Source of the DNA: Bacillus_AB infantis_C
GTDB lineage: Bacteria; Bacillota; Bacilli; Bacillales; Cytobacillaceae
Length of the DNA stretch: 64,000 nt
NCBI RefSeq assembly: GCF_050107595.1
Contig: NZ_JBNILH010000001.1
Location: 248,001 to 312,000, forward strand
Direction: 5' to 3'
Both the position numbers and the translations under genes were made by a program. Shown here one piece after another: positions 52,688 through 60,918 of this stretch (position 1 is its first letter; every line of letters begins with the position of its first letter). The notes under the pieces are model-generated. The model had not been told where the DNA came from. It saw only the letters and a list, made by a program, of their open reading frames with translations, and made no database searches.

Positions 52688-52731
52688 ATAGGGGGCTGTC
52701 GGAAATCATTCGACAAGCTCCTATTTTTTTT
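52688..52731 (+). terminator. Terminator of spoIIB
   Basis: ATAGG-GGGCTGTCG (52688-52701) pairs, with small bulges, with CGAC-AAGCTCCTAT (52711-52724) and runs into a T tract. Confidence 0.85.
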
Positions 52732-52750
52732 GACAAAACTCTTTTAAAAA

Positions 52751-52779
52751 TTGTTAGAACCTATAAATTTTGGTACGAT
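52751..52779 (+). promoter_or_regulatory. Sigma-A promoter of maf
   Basis: TTGTTA (52751-52756) and TACGAT (52774-52779) are exactly 17 bases apart, shortly before maf. Confidence 0.65.
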
Positions 52780-52827
52780 TAGTTTGTATCTCCCAAAATG
52801 ATACAAGTAAAGGATAGGGTGATTTTT

Positions 52828-53403
52828 TTGCAGAACCTCATATTAGCCTCTTCTTCTCCGCGGCGAAAAGAACTTCTTGAAAATCTTCAGCTGAAATTTG
52901 AAGTCTCCAGCAGTGATGTGGACGAAACATTCGAACCGGGGATGCTTCCTGAAAAAGTTGTCATGGAGCTTGCTTCCAGAAAAGCGGAGTCTGTCGCCAG
53001 GAAGAATCCAGCTTCATTTGTCATCGGTTCGGATACGATTGTCTTTGCAGACGGTCTTATTTTAGGGAAGCCGGATGGGCATGGCGAGGCATTTGATATG
53101 CTGTCGCGTTTGTCCGGCAGGGTCCATTCGGTTTATACGGGAGTATCGATTTTTACTCCGCAAAAAAGCAAAATTGAATTTTACGAAAAAACGGATGTGG
53201 AATTTTGGGAGCTGACAGATGACGAAAAGTCGGCATATATCGAAAGCGGCGAGCCCTTCGATAAGGCCGGATCATATGGAATTCAGGGTCTCGGTGCTAC
53301 GCTTGTGAAGCGGATCAGCGGTGATTACTTCGCGGTCGTCGGGCTCCCGCTTTCAAGAACAGCAAGAGAGTTGAAAAAGGCCGGGTTCCAACTGCCTTTT
53401 TAA
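52828..53403 (+). CDS. maf: Maf-family nucleoside triphosphate pyrophosphatase
   Basis: Maf (191 residues) hydrolyses non-canonical nucleotides or dTTP/UTP and has been linked to septation. The N-terminal NLILASSSPRRKELL motif, the catalytic aspartate in VIGSDTIV and KAGSYGIQG are all present. I chose TTG 52828 because it places the conserved motif at residue 3 and has GGGTGA upstream. The ATG at 52798 would add ten residues not seen in the family. Confidence 0.93.
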   Translation: MQNLILASSSPRRKELLENLQLKFEVSSSDVDETFEPGMLPEKVVMELASRKAESVARKNPASFVIGSDTIVFADGLILGKPDGHGEAFDMLSRLSGRVHSVYTGVSIFTPQKSKIEFYEKTDVEFWELTDDEKSAYIESGEPFDKAGSYGIQGLGATLVKRISGDYFAVVGLPLSRTARELKKAGFQLPF

Positions 53404-53454
53404 TTACTTCAAGCTCATCTGCCTCCCTTTCCCGCCGGCAAGGGAGGAACCATA

Positions 53455-54144
53455 TTGAAAACTGAATCATTGATGATCCGTGATTTCCCGCAGGATGAAA
53501 GGCCGCGCGAGCGCTTTATCCAGAATGGCCCGGAAAGTCTGTCCAATCATGAGCTTCTTGCTCTTATGCTCAGGACCGGGACTAAAGAGGAGTCTGTGCT
53601 CCAGCTGTCAAACAGGCTTCTCACCCATTTTGAAGGCCTCCGCCTCCTGAAGGATGCGACGCTTGATGAGATGACCAGCATCAAAGGGATCGGCATGGCA
53701 AAAGCCATTCAGGTGCTGGCCGCGGTCGAGATCGGGAGGCGAATTTCCAGCCTCTCCTATGATGACCGCTTTGTGATCCGTTCACCTGAGGACGGCGCCA
53801 AATATGTCATGAATGACATGCGCTTCCTTTCGCAGGAGCATTTTGTCTGCCTATACTTGAACACAAAGAATCAGGTGCTCCATAAGCAGACGATTTTTAT
53901 CGGCAGCCTGAATGCTTCGATTGTCCATCCAAGGGAGGTTTTTAAGGAGGCCTTCAGGAGGTCGGCTGCGTCTATTATCTGCATTCATAACCATCCTTCC
54001 GGCGATCCCGCCCCCAGCAGGGAGGATATAGAAGTCACTAAGAGGCTGGCGGAGTGCGGGAAAATCATTGGCATTGATGTTCTGGATCATTTGATTATCG
54101 GTGAAAACAAATATGTCAGCTTAAAGGAAAAAGGTTATTTATAA
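53455..54144 (+). CDS. radC: RadC-family JAB-domain protein
   Basis: This 229-residue RadC-like protein has an N-terminal helix-hairpin-helix region (TSIKGIGMAKAIQVLAAVEIGRR, about 78-100) and a C-terminal JAB/MPN metalloprotease-type domain. The metal ligands are in IHNHPSGDPAPSREDI (about 180-195). Despite the name, its role in DNA repair is doubtful. The start is TTG after GGGAGGA. It lies between maf and mreB as in B. subtilis. Confidence 0.93.
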   Translation: MKTESLMIRDFPQDERPRERFIQNGPESLSNHELLALMLRTGTKEESVLQLSNRLLTHFEGLRLLKDATLDEMTSIKGIGMAKAIQVLAAVEIGRRISSLSYDDRFVIRSPEDGAKYVMNDMRFLSQEHFVCLYLNTKNQVLHKQTIFIGSLNASIVHPREVFKEAFRRSAASIICIHNHPSGDPAPSREDIEVTKRLAECGKIIGIDVLDHLIIGENKYVSLKEKGYL

Positions 54145-54153
54145 CACTATGAT

Positions 54154-54181
54154 TTTACCGTTTGTTAGGATATAATATAAT
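54154..54181 (+). promoter_or_regulatory. Candidate promoter of mreB
   Basis: TTTACC (54154-54159) and TATAAT (54176-54181) are 16 bases apart. A second overlapping TATAAT at 54171 is too close to a -35. Confidence 0.5.
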
Positions 54182-54303
54182 TTATGATTTTTTAGACTAG
54201 AATAAGTCTGCCAACTGCTAAATAGGCTGCTTTTTCAGCCTTCTTCGAATATAAAAATCACCTTAAAAAAATTGCATTTCGTATCAGAAAGGGAGATACA
54301 GCT

Positions 54304-55323
54304 ATGTTTGGAATCGGAACACGGGATCTTGGGATCGACTTGGGGACTGCCAATACACTCGTTTATGTAAAAGGAAAAGGAATTGCTGTAAGGGAGCCTT
54401 CTGTCGTTGCCATGCAGACGGATACTAAAAGTATTGTCGCTGTCGGCAATGATGCGAAGAATATGATTGGCCGTACGCCGGGGAATGTCGTAGCGATGCG
54501 CCCTATGAAGGACGGCGTCATTGCTGATTATGAAACAACTGCTACTATGATGAAATATTATATCAGACAGGCTGTCAAGAAGGGCTTCTTTGCCGGCAAG
54601 CCTTATGTGATGGTGTGTGTGCCTTCAGGCATAACAGCTGTAGAACAGCGTGCTGTCATTGATGCAACACGCCAGGCTGGTGCACGTGATGCTTATCCGA
54701 TCGAAGAGCCGTTTGCTGCTGCAATCGGTGCAAATCTTCCTGTTTGGGAGCCAACAGGAAGCATGGTTGTCGACATAGGCGGCGGGACGACTGAAGTGGC
54801 CATCATTTCACTTGGCGGCATCGTTACAAGCCAGTCAATCCGTATTGCGGGGGATGAAATGGATGATGCAATCATTAATTATATCCGCAAAACTTATAAC
54901 CTGATGATTGGCGACCGGACGGCTGAAGCCATTAAAATGGAGATCGGCTCCGCCGGTGAGCCTGAAGGCATTGAAAACATGGAAATCCGCGGCCGCGACC
55001 TTTTGACAGGACTGCCGAAAACGATCGAAATTACGGCAGAGGAAATTGCTGCTGCCCTTCGTGATACTGTTTATAGCATTGTAGATGCCGTGAAGGTGAC
55101 CCTGGAAAAGACGCCGCCTGAACTGGCTGCTGATATCATGGACCGGGGGATTGTGCTGACTGGAGGAGGAGCGCTTCTCCGCAATTTGGACAAGGTGATT
55201 GCAGAGGAAACAAAAATGCCTGTGCTCATCGCTGAAAATCCGCTTGACTGTGTGGCAATCGGAACAGGGAAGGCTCTTGACCATATCCACTTATTCAAAA
55301 ACAAATCCAAAGATTCTTATTAA
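54304..55323 (+). CDS. mreB: MreB, actin-like cell shape protein
   Basis: MreB (339 residues) forms membrane-bound filaments that guide lateral wall synthesis. Actin-fold nucleotide motifs are intact: phosphate-1 DLGTANTLVYV (about residues 11-21), phosphate-2 DIGGGTTEVAI (about 158-168) and the adenosine motif GIVLTGGGALLRNL (about 282-295). GGGAGA precedes the ATG. It leads mreBCD. Confidence 0.97.
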   Translation: MFGIGTRDLGIDLGTANTLVYVKGKGIAVREPSVVAMQTDTKSIVAVGNDAKNMIGRTPGNVVAMRPMKDGVIADYETTATMMKYYIRQAVKKGFFAGKPYVMVCVPSGITAVEQRAVIDATRQAGARDAYPIEEPFAAAIGANLPVWEPTGSMVVDIGGGTTEVAIISLGGIVTSQSIRIAGDEMDDAIINYIRKTYNLMIGDRTAEAIKMEIGSAGEPEGIENMEIRGRDLLTGLPKTIEITAEEIAAALRDTVYSIVDAVKVTLEKTPPELAADIMDRGIVLTGGGALLRNLDKVIAEETKMPVLIAENPLDCVAIGTGKALDHIHLFKNKSKDSY

Positions 55324-55409
55324 TAACAAAAAGGGCGGCTCCGGGCATGAAGCAGTCATTCGCTTTTATCCTGGAGTCCTTTCTTTTTAAAGAAATAGAG
55401 GTGTGAACC

Positions 55410-56276
55410 ATGCCACAGTTTTTCCTGAATAAACGCCTGATCATCCTGCTTGTCAGTATCATTATTCTGGTGGCATTAATTGGCTTTTCCCTGAAGGAAA
55501 GGGAAAAGCTTTCATGGGCAGAGCAATTTGTCAAAGATACAGCAAGCTGGGCGCAGACCATCGTTTCCAGGCCGGCAAGCTATGTTGCCGGATTCTTCGA
55601 AAATGTAAAAGATTTGCAGAATACATATGAAGAAAACAAGGAATTGAAGGGCAGGCTAGATGAGCTTGCTATGCTTGAGGCCGATGTCCAGCGCTTGAAG
55701 GATGAAAATGAAAAATTGCAGACGATACTCGATAAAAAAGGTGATTTAAGCAAGTATAAGCCCATCCAGGCGACTGTGATTGCGAGAAATCCCGATCGCT
55801 GGGAAGAGACGCTGATCATCAACAAAGGTGAAAAAGACGGCTTGGAAAAAGATATGGCTGTTATAACCTCCGGCGGCTTGATCGGCAAAGTGAAGAATAC
55901 AAGCCCTCTTTCCGCCAGTGTTCAGCTCCTCAGCAGCACCGATCCTGCCAACCGGATTTCTGCTGTCATTAATGAAAAGATCTATGGGACGATTGAAGGG
56001 TATGATACTAAAAAGAAACTTCTTTTGCTAAAGCGGATTCCTTATGATGCCGAAATTAAAAAAGGAGAGATTGTATCAACCTCCGGACTTGGCGGCGTAT
56101 TCCCATCAGGCTTGCCTGTCGGTGTAGTAGAGGAAGTCGTTCCTGATGAGTTCGGCCTGAACCAGACTGCTTATGTGAAGCCTGGGGCGGATTTTTATGA
56201 TATAGAGCATGTGATGGTTGCAAAGCTTTCTATGGAGAAGCCTGACCTGGATATATTGGAAGAAGAGGAGGAATAG
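55410..56276 (+). CDS. mreC: MreC, cell shape scaffold protein
   Basis: MreC (288 residues) is an extracytoplasmic scaffold for the elongation machinery. One membrane helix (about residues 9-25), a coiled coil (about 65-105, ENVKDLQNTYEENKEL onward) and the two-barrel beta domain with VIARNPDRWEETLIINKG and TSGLGGVFPSGLPVGVV are present. AGAGGTG lies before the ATG. The acidic tail LEEEEE ends two bases before mreD. Confidence 0.95.
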   Translation: MPQFFLNKRLIILLVSIIILVALIGFSLKEREKLSWAEQFVKDTASWAQTIVSRPASYVAGFFENVKDLQNTYEENKELKGRLDELAMLEADVQRLKDENEKLQTILDKKGDLSKYKPIQATVIARNPDRWEETLIINKGEKDGLEKDMAVITSGGLIGKVKNTSPLSASVQLLSSTDPANRISAVINEKIYGTIEGYDTKKKLLLLKRIPYDAEIKKGEIVSTSGLGGVFPSGLPVGVVEEVVPDEFGLNQTAYVKPGADFYDIEHVMVAKLSMEKPDLDILEEEEE

Positions 56277-56278
56277 AG

Positions 56279-56803
56279 ATGAAACGGTTTCTTCTCCCTC
56301 TTCTCGTTTTATTCTTTTTCGTCCTGGACAGCGTTTTTGTCCAGCTGCTGTCTGCCGAATTGTATAACAGCAAACGGATCATGGTCCCGCATTTCCTGGC
56401 GGTCATCATCATTTTCCTGACCATCTACGGCAGTAAAAAACATGGGATCATCTATGGACTGATTTTCGGCCTGCTGTTTGATATTGTGTATACAGATATC
56501 ATCGGCATCTATTTATTCATGCTGCCGCTGCTGGCCTATATTGCGTCCAAAATCATCCGGATCCTGCATACCAATCTTGCTGTGGTTGCCCTTATCACTC
56601 TGTTTGAACTGGCGCTTCTGGAACTGGGTGTGTACGAGATGAATTTCCTGATCCACCGCACTAACATGGAGTTTTCAGTGTTCCTGCAGCAAAGGCTCCT
56701 GCCGACGCTTGTGCTCAATCTGGCTTTCATCGTTGTGGTGTCCTTTCCTTTTAAGAAGTTTTTCGAAAAGTTCGCACGCGAGCTTGATGAATACGGCCAG
56801 TAA
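56279..56803 (+). CDS. mreD: MreD, cell shape membrane protein
   Basis: MreD (174 residues) is a polytopic membrane protein with about five helices (LLPLLVLFFFVLDSVFVQLL at the start) and the family segment GLIFGLLFDIVYTDIIGIY. It partners MreC in the elongasome. AGGAGGAA overlaps the end of mreC. Its frame is followed by a 479-base gap rather than directly by minC. Confidence 0.93.
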   Translation: MKRFLLPLLVLFFFVLDSVFVQLLSAELYNSKRIMVPHFLAVIIIFLTIYGSKKHGIIYGLIFGLLFDIVYTDIIGIYLFMLPLLAYIASKIIRILHTNLAVVALITLFELALLELGVYEMNFLIHRTNMEFSVFLQQRLLPTLVLNLAFIVVVSFPFKKFFEKFARELDEYGQ

Positions 56804-57084
56804 TGTGGAAAGTGCTGGTGGCCAGCCGATAAAAATAGTGAAACAGCAGGTAAAACTGCACAGGCGAAAAAGGATTTTGTGAGCTCATGTCGAATTGTAT
56901 TATGTGGAGCCGCAGAAAAGGCATACATTGAATCTATGTATGGCGTACGGCTTGTATCCTTGACAGAGGCAGCGCAGCTGTCCTGAAGGGGATGGGAAGA
57001 GCCGGTCAGCCGGCAATGACTTGGCAGAGTGCCAGGTTTTTCTTATCAAAATAAGAAAGTTTATATTTTTTCTAGTTTGATCAC
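56804..57084. other. mreD-minC gap, first part
   Basis: No gene is supportable here. A short hairpin-like stretch lies around 56992-57015 (AGAGCCGGTCAGCCGGC region), and no clear promoter or terminator was found. The palindromic repeat at 57085-57260 fills the rest of the gap. Confidence 0.4.
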
Positions 57085-57260
57085 TGTCTAGCTCCAGCGC
57101 CTACCCCCTCGAGGTCAGAAGCCAATCCTCCCAAAAAGGCAAAGGACGCCTTTCCGGGAGGATCGGAGGCCCCCAGGATGGGGGTCATGCAGACGTTGCC
57201 ACAGGACGTGGCGTTCTTAGTCTGCGATCCTTTGGGGTGACCAAGGCGCTTGCGCTTTTC
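57085..57260. repeat. Modular palindromic intergenic repeat, single copy
   Basis: The element runs from TGTCTAGCTCCAGCGCC to GGCGCTTGCGCTTTTC. Inside are ATCCTCCC (57125-57132) with GGGAGGAT (57156-57163), CCCCC with GGGGG, and a module with arms GCAGAC (57189-57194) and GTCTGC (57220-57225) around GTTGCCACAGGACGTGGCG (57195-57213). The same 19-base core is in the lonB-lonA array, where the arms are GCAGGC and GCCTGC. The changed base pair is compensated on both sides, so base pairing has been kept. It ends 22 bases before minC. Confidence 0.87.
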
Positions 57261-57282
57261 TTATTGAGGTGAACATCTTGCA

Positions 57283-57963
57283 ATGAAGAAAACTCAGAAT
57301 GTGACAATAAAAGGGACAAAGGACGGCCTGACTCTTCATCTGGACGACTCCTGTTCCTATGAGGACCTGAAAAAGGAGCTGGATAGAAAGCTCTCCGAAA
57401 GCGCCAGGACCAATGTTGACCGTCCCCTTATGTCTGTAAGGGTGCAGGCGGGAAACCGCTATCTTAACGCTGATCAGGAGGAAGAGCTGAAGGACTTGAT
57501 CAGGGCAAAGAAGAATTTTGTCGTTGATTCTGTCAGCTCAAATGTCCTGACTAAGGAAGAAGCTGACAGGGAGAAAAAAGAAAATGGGATTATGTCTGTG
57601 GCGAAGATCATCCGCTCAGGCCAGGTCCTTGAAGTTCCAGGCGATCTGCTCCTGATTGGGGATGTAAACCCCGGCGGCACTGTCATGGCGGGAGGAAGCA
57701 TTTTCATCATGGGAAGCTTGAAGGGAATTGCCCATGCCGGATGCTACGGAAACCGGCAGGCTGTCATTGCGGCAAGCATGATGAGGCCTTCCCAGCTAAG
57801 GATCAGCGACTGCATCAACCGGGCGCCTGATCACAGCAAGGATGAGGACATGAGGGAAATGGAATGTGCCTACATAGACGAAAATGAACAAATGATAGTT
57901 GATAGATTACAGGTTTTGATGCATCTCAGACCAAACTTAACGAGATTGGAAGGGGGACACTAG
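57283..57963 (+). CDS. minC: MinC, septum site inhibitor
   Basis: MinC (226 residues) blocks FtsZ assembly away from mid-cell. The N-terminal FtsZ-inhibiting domain covers about residues 1-100. The C-terminal beta-helix dimerisation and MinD-binding domain starts near 108 and has GDVNPGGTVMAGGSIFIMG. GAGGTG lies 11 bases before the ATG, rather far but the only candidate. It runs to two bases before minD. Confidence 0.94.
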   Translation: MKKTQNVTIKGTKDGLTLHLDDSCSYEDLKKELDRKLSESARTNVDRPLMSVRVQAGNRYLNADQEEELKDLIRAKKNFVVDSVSSNVLTKEEADREKKENGIMSVAKIIRSGQVLEVPGDLLLIGDVNPGGTVMAGGSIFIMGSLKGIAHAGCYGNRQAVIAASMMRPSQLRISDCINRAPDHSKDEDMREMECAYIDENEQMIVDRLQVLMHLRPNLTRLEGGH

Positions 57964-57964
57964 T

Positions 57965-58768
57965 GTGGGAGAAGCTATTGTAATTACTTCAGGCAAAGGC
58001 GGTGTCGGCAAAACGACCACATCCGCCAACATCGGTACGGCTTTGGCTTTGCAGGGCAAGCGGGTCTGTCTTGTCGATACAGATATCGGCCTGCGCAACC
58101 TGGATGTGGTGATGGGGCTTGAGAACCGCATCATCTATGATCTGGTGGATGTGATTGAAGGCCGCTGCAAGGTCCACCAGGCTCTTGTGAAGGACAAGCG
58201 CTTTGAAGATCTTCTTTATTTGCTGCCTGCTGCCCAGACAAGTGATAAAACCGCTGTGAATCCTGAACAGATGAAGAAGCTGGTAGAAGAGCTGAAGCAG
58301 GACTATGATTATATCATTATCGATTGTCCTGCAGGGATTGAACAGGGCTATAAGAATGCCGTTGCCGGAGCAGACAAGGCGATTGTCGTGACGACTCCGG
58401 AGGTTTCAGCCGTCCGTGATGCCGACAGGATCATCGGCCTGCTTGAAAAGGAAGAGAATGTCGAGGCTCCAAGGCTTGTCATCAACAGGATCCGCAGCCA
58501 TATGATGAAGAATGGCGATATGCTGGATGTCGATGAAATCACCGCCCATCTATCAATCGACCTGATCGGAATTGTAGCCGATGACGACGAAGTCATCAAA
58601 GCATCAAACCATGGCGAGCCGATTGCACTCAACCCAAACAGCAAAGCATCCGTCGCCTACCGCAACATCGCCCGCCGCATCCTCGGCGAAGCCGTTCCGC
58701 TGCAGCAGCTGGAACAAGAAAACACAGGCATGTTCACCAAATTGAAAAAATTCTTTGGTGTGAAATAG
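57965..58768 (+). CDS. minD: MinD, septum site-determining ATPase
   Basis: MinD (267 residues) is a membrane-binding ParA-family ATPase that recruits MinC. The deviant Walker A GKGGVGKTTTSAN (about residues 10-22), switch DTDIGLRNLD and IIDCPAGIEQGY are present. The C-terminal amphipathic membrane anchor reads MFTKLKKFFGVK. The start is GTG. The gene closely resembles the B. subtilis protein. Confidence 0.96.
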   Translation: MGEAIVITSGKGGVGKTTTSANIGTALALQGKRVCLVDTDIGLRNLDVVMGLENRIIYDLVDVIEGRCKVHQALVKDKRFEDLLYLLPAAQTSDKTAVNPEQMKKLVEELKQDYDYIIIDCPAGIEQGYKNAVAGADKAIVVTTPEVSAVRDADRIIGLLEKEENVEAPRLVINRIRSHMMKNGDMLDVDEITAHLSIDLIGIVADDDEVIKASNHGEPIALNPNSKASVAYRNIARRILGEAVPLQQLEQENTGMFTKLKKFFGVK

Positions 58769-58881
58769 GAGCGAGAAAGCTAGCTTCGAATACAAAAGTT
58801 ATTAAGAGCTTTAATTTTAGATATTCTATTTGTTTATGATCTTATGACCTAGCACTTTGGTGCCATAAAAGTTTAAAAACC

Positions 58882-59013
58882 CTGTTGATTGGAGTGCAAG
58901 GCACGAAGACTCCTGCGGGAAATAGCGGAAAAGTTGAGACCCCACAGCGCGCAGCGCGAGGAGGCTCAACTCCGCCCCGCGGAAAGCGAAGTGCCTGGAA
59001 CGCAAATCAACAG
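58882..59013. repeat. 132-bp palindromic intergenic repeat
   Basis: Outer arms CTGTTGATT (58882-58890) and AATCAACAG (59005-59013) are perfect complements. Internal arms include GGAGTGCAAGGCAC with GTGCCTGGAACGC, CCTGCGGG with CCCCGCGG, and AGTTGAG with CTCAACT. This GTTGATTGGAG...AATCAAC type of element is found between genes in many Bacillaceae; its role is unknown. It lies between minD and spoIVFA. The 100-codon frame through it is not supported. Confidence 0.85.
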
Positions 59014-59064
59014 CCTCATACTTAAGCGCAACAAAAAATCTATTTTTTACGATTGGTCTTCAGT

Positions 59065-59094
59065 CAAAAAAGTCGGTAATCTCCGGCTTTTTTT
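59065..59094 (+). terminator. Terminator downstream of minCD
   Basis: AAAAAAGTCGG (59065-59075) pairs with CCGGCTTTTTT (59083-59093/4) with one wobble, followed by more Ts. Confidence 0.8.
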
Positions 59095-59229
59095 GTTTGC
59101 TTTTTTTAACTGTTCCCAATCGTTGATATTCTCCCAATCTCTCCGCCTCTTTCTCCCCCAAAATGTCATACTCCACTCAAACACCTCATAGACTTGTACA
59201 AATCAGGTCAAGGGACAGGTGGGGAGATT

Positions 59230-60006
59230 ATGCGTTCAAGAGCAGATGAAATACGCAAAAGAATTGAAAAGCGGAAAAAAGACCAGGAGCGGATGAATAA
59301 ACAGATTCAGCACAGGCTTCCCTGGGCAGATGAGGAGGAAAAGCACGGGTTTGGAAAGCTGCCTTCCTATGAAGGCACCTCTCCCGAAGGAGAGCATCCC
59401 CTTTTTAAAAAAGAAGTATTCTTCTTTAAGCTGCTGGCCTCTGCATGCCTGGTGCTGGTCACCGCCATCCTTTTCAAAAACCCGTCGGCAGCCTTTGAGC
59501 CGGCCAAAAGCTTTGTGGCCAAAACGATGGAGACTGATTTTCAGTTTGCGGCTGTGTCGGAATGGTATGAAGAGCAGTTCGGGGAGCCTTTGGCGCTGGT
59601 GCCTTTTACGGATTCAAAAAAGGAGAGGAACGAGTCAGCTCCCGCCCAGGAATATGCTCTCCCAGCCTCCGGCAAAATCCTTGAGGAGTTCGATGAGACA
59701 GGCCAGAGGGTGACGATTGAGGTCTCAATCGATGCAAATGTGGAGTCAGTAGAAGAGGGGCTTGTTAAGTTTGCCAGCAATAAAGAAGGATTCGGAAAAA
59801 CCGTCATTGTGCAGCATGCTGATAAAACTGAGACATGGTATGGGAATTTGAGCGAGATCAAGGTCAATCTTTATGATTATATCGGCAAAGGTGTCGCAGT
59901 GGGAACAGCCGCCGAAGTGCCGGAGAGCGGCAAAGGGTCTTTTTATTTTGCGTTAAAGCAAGGCGATGATTTTATCGATCCGATCCAGGTGATGCAATTT
60001 GACTAA
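59230..60006 (+). CDS. spoIVFA: SpoIVFA, regulator of the sigma-K processing protease
   Basis: SpoIVFA (258 residues) holds SpoIVFB inactive in the outer forespore membrane until a forespore signal arrives. The N-terminal cytosolic part is basic (MRSRADEIRKRIEKRKK), one membrane helix lies at about 73-93, and a LytM/peptidase M23-like extracytoplasmic domain without a full catalytic set follows (PASGKILEEFDETG, IVQHADKTETWYGNL). ATG 59230 has GGGGAG upstream and gives the family N-terminus. An open frame from 59194 was rejected. It overlaps spoIVFB by eight bases. Confidence 0.92.
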   Translation: MRSRADEIRKRIEKRKKDQERMNKQIQHRLPWADEEEKHGFGKLPSYEGTSPEGEHPLFKKEVFFFKLLASACLVLVTAILFKNPSAAFEPAKSFVAKTMETDFQFAAVSEWYEEQFGEPLALVPFTDSKKERNESAPAQEYALPASGKILEEFDETGQRVTIEVSIDANVESVEEGLVKFASNKEGFGKTVIVQHADKTETWYGNLSEIKVNLYDYIGKGVAVGTAAEVPESGKGSFYFALKQGDDFIDPIQVMQFD

Positions 60007-60865
60007 AATGCTCAGTCTATTCCGGTATATCCACATTCATCCCCTGCTGTGGGCTGTCATCGGGCTGGCAGTGGCAACAGCCCGTTTTCAGGAGGTGATG
60101 ATGCTCCTCCTGATTGTCTTTGTGCACGAAATGGGTCATGCTTGGGCGGCAGCCCGCTTTTCATGGCGAATCAAAAGAATATCATTGCTTCCATTTGGCG
60201 GGGTAGCCGAAATGGATGAGCATGGAAACAGGCCGCTGAAGGAAGAAGCGGCCGTTATTTTGGCCGGGCCTCTCCAGCATGTCTGGCTGATTGCCCTTTC
60301 TTACATTCTTTATAGTATGTCAGTGGTGGACGGGGCACTGTTTGAGCTTTTTTTTCAATATAATATCATGATTCTGATTTTCAATCTCCTGCCTATCTGG
60401 CCGCTTGATGGGGGGAAGCTGCTGTTTTTATACCTTTCCCAAAAGAAGGCGTTCCCAGATGCCCACAAACAGGCCTTAAGGATTTCACTTGCGGCTGCCC
60501 TTATTTTTGCTGCGGTTATGCTGCTGGCAGCACCCCTTAATCCAAATATCTGGATTGTGCTCGGCTTCCTGCTTTTTTCCCTGCATTTTGAATGGAAGCA
60601 GCGGCGATTTATTTTTATGCGATTCCTGCTGGAGCGTTATTATGGGAACCGGAATGAATTCAAAGTATTGAAGCCATTGATCGTCAAGGAGGATGAGATG
60701 ATTGTCGAAGTGCTGGAGCGTTTCCAGCGCGGCACCAAGCATCCAATCATCGTTGAAAAGGATGGGAAGGAGCATGCAGCACTTGATGAGAATGAGCTCC
60801 TGCATGCTTATTTTTCCGAAAAGCTTACTACAGCACGGATGGCTGATTTGCTTTATGCCTATTAA
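59999..60865 (+). CDS. spoIVFB: SpoIVFB, intramembrane protease for pro-sigma-K
   Basis: SpoIVFB (288 residues) is a site-2 metalloprotease that releases sigma-K in the mother cell. The zinc motif HEMGH (about residues 43-47) lies in a membrane helix, and the third ligand aspartate is in LLPIWPLDGGK. A C-terminal CBS-like domain (about 220-288, FKVLKPLIVKEDEMI) senses ATP in the family. The TTG start at 59999 aligns exactly with the B. subtilis N-terminus and has AGGTGA before it. ATG 60008 is a shorter alternative. Confidence 0.93.
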   Translation: MTKMLSLFRYIHIHPLLWAVIGLAVATARFQEVMMLLLIVFVHEMGHAWAAARFSWRIKRISLLPFGGVAEMDEHGNRPLKEEAAVILAGPLQHVWLIALSYILYSMSVVDGALFELFFQYNIMILIFNLLPIWPLDGGKLLFLYLSQKKAFPDAHKQALRISLAAALIFAAVMLLAAPLNPNIWIVLGFLLFSLHFEWKQRRFIFMRFLLERYYGNRNEFKVLKPLIVKEDEMIVEVLERFQRGTKHPIIVEKDGKEHAALDENELLHAYFSEKLTTARMADLLYAY

Positions 60866-60918
60866 AGCTTGATAATAATAGACAAAGATTTTTAGATATA
60901 TTAAAGCGGGGAATAAAG

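Noticed and set aside
58889..59191. 100-codon reading frame after minD
   Set aside because: It reads through the palindromic repeat and the terminator and has no ribosome binding site.
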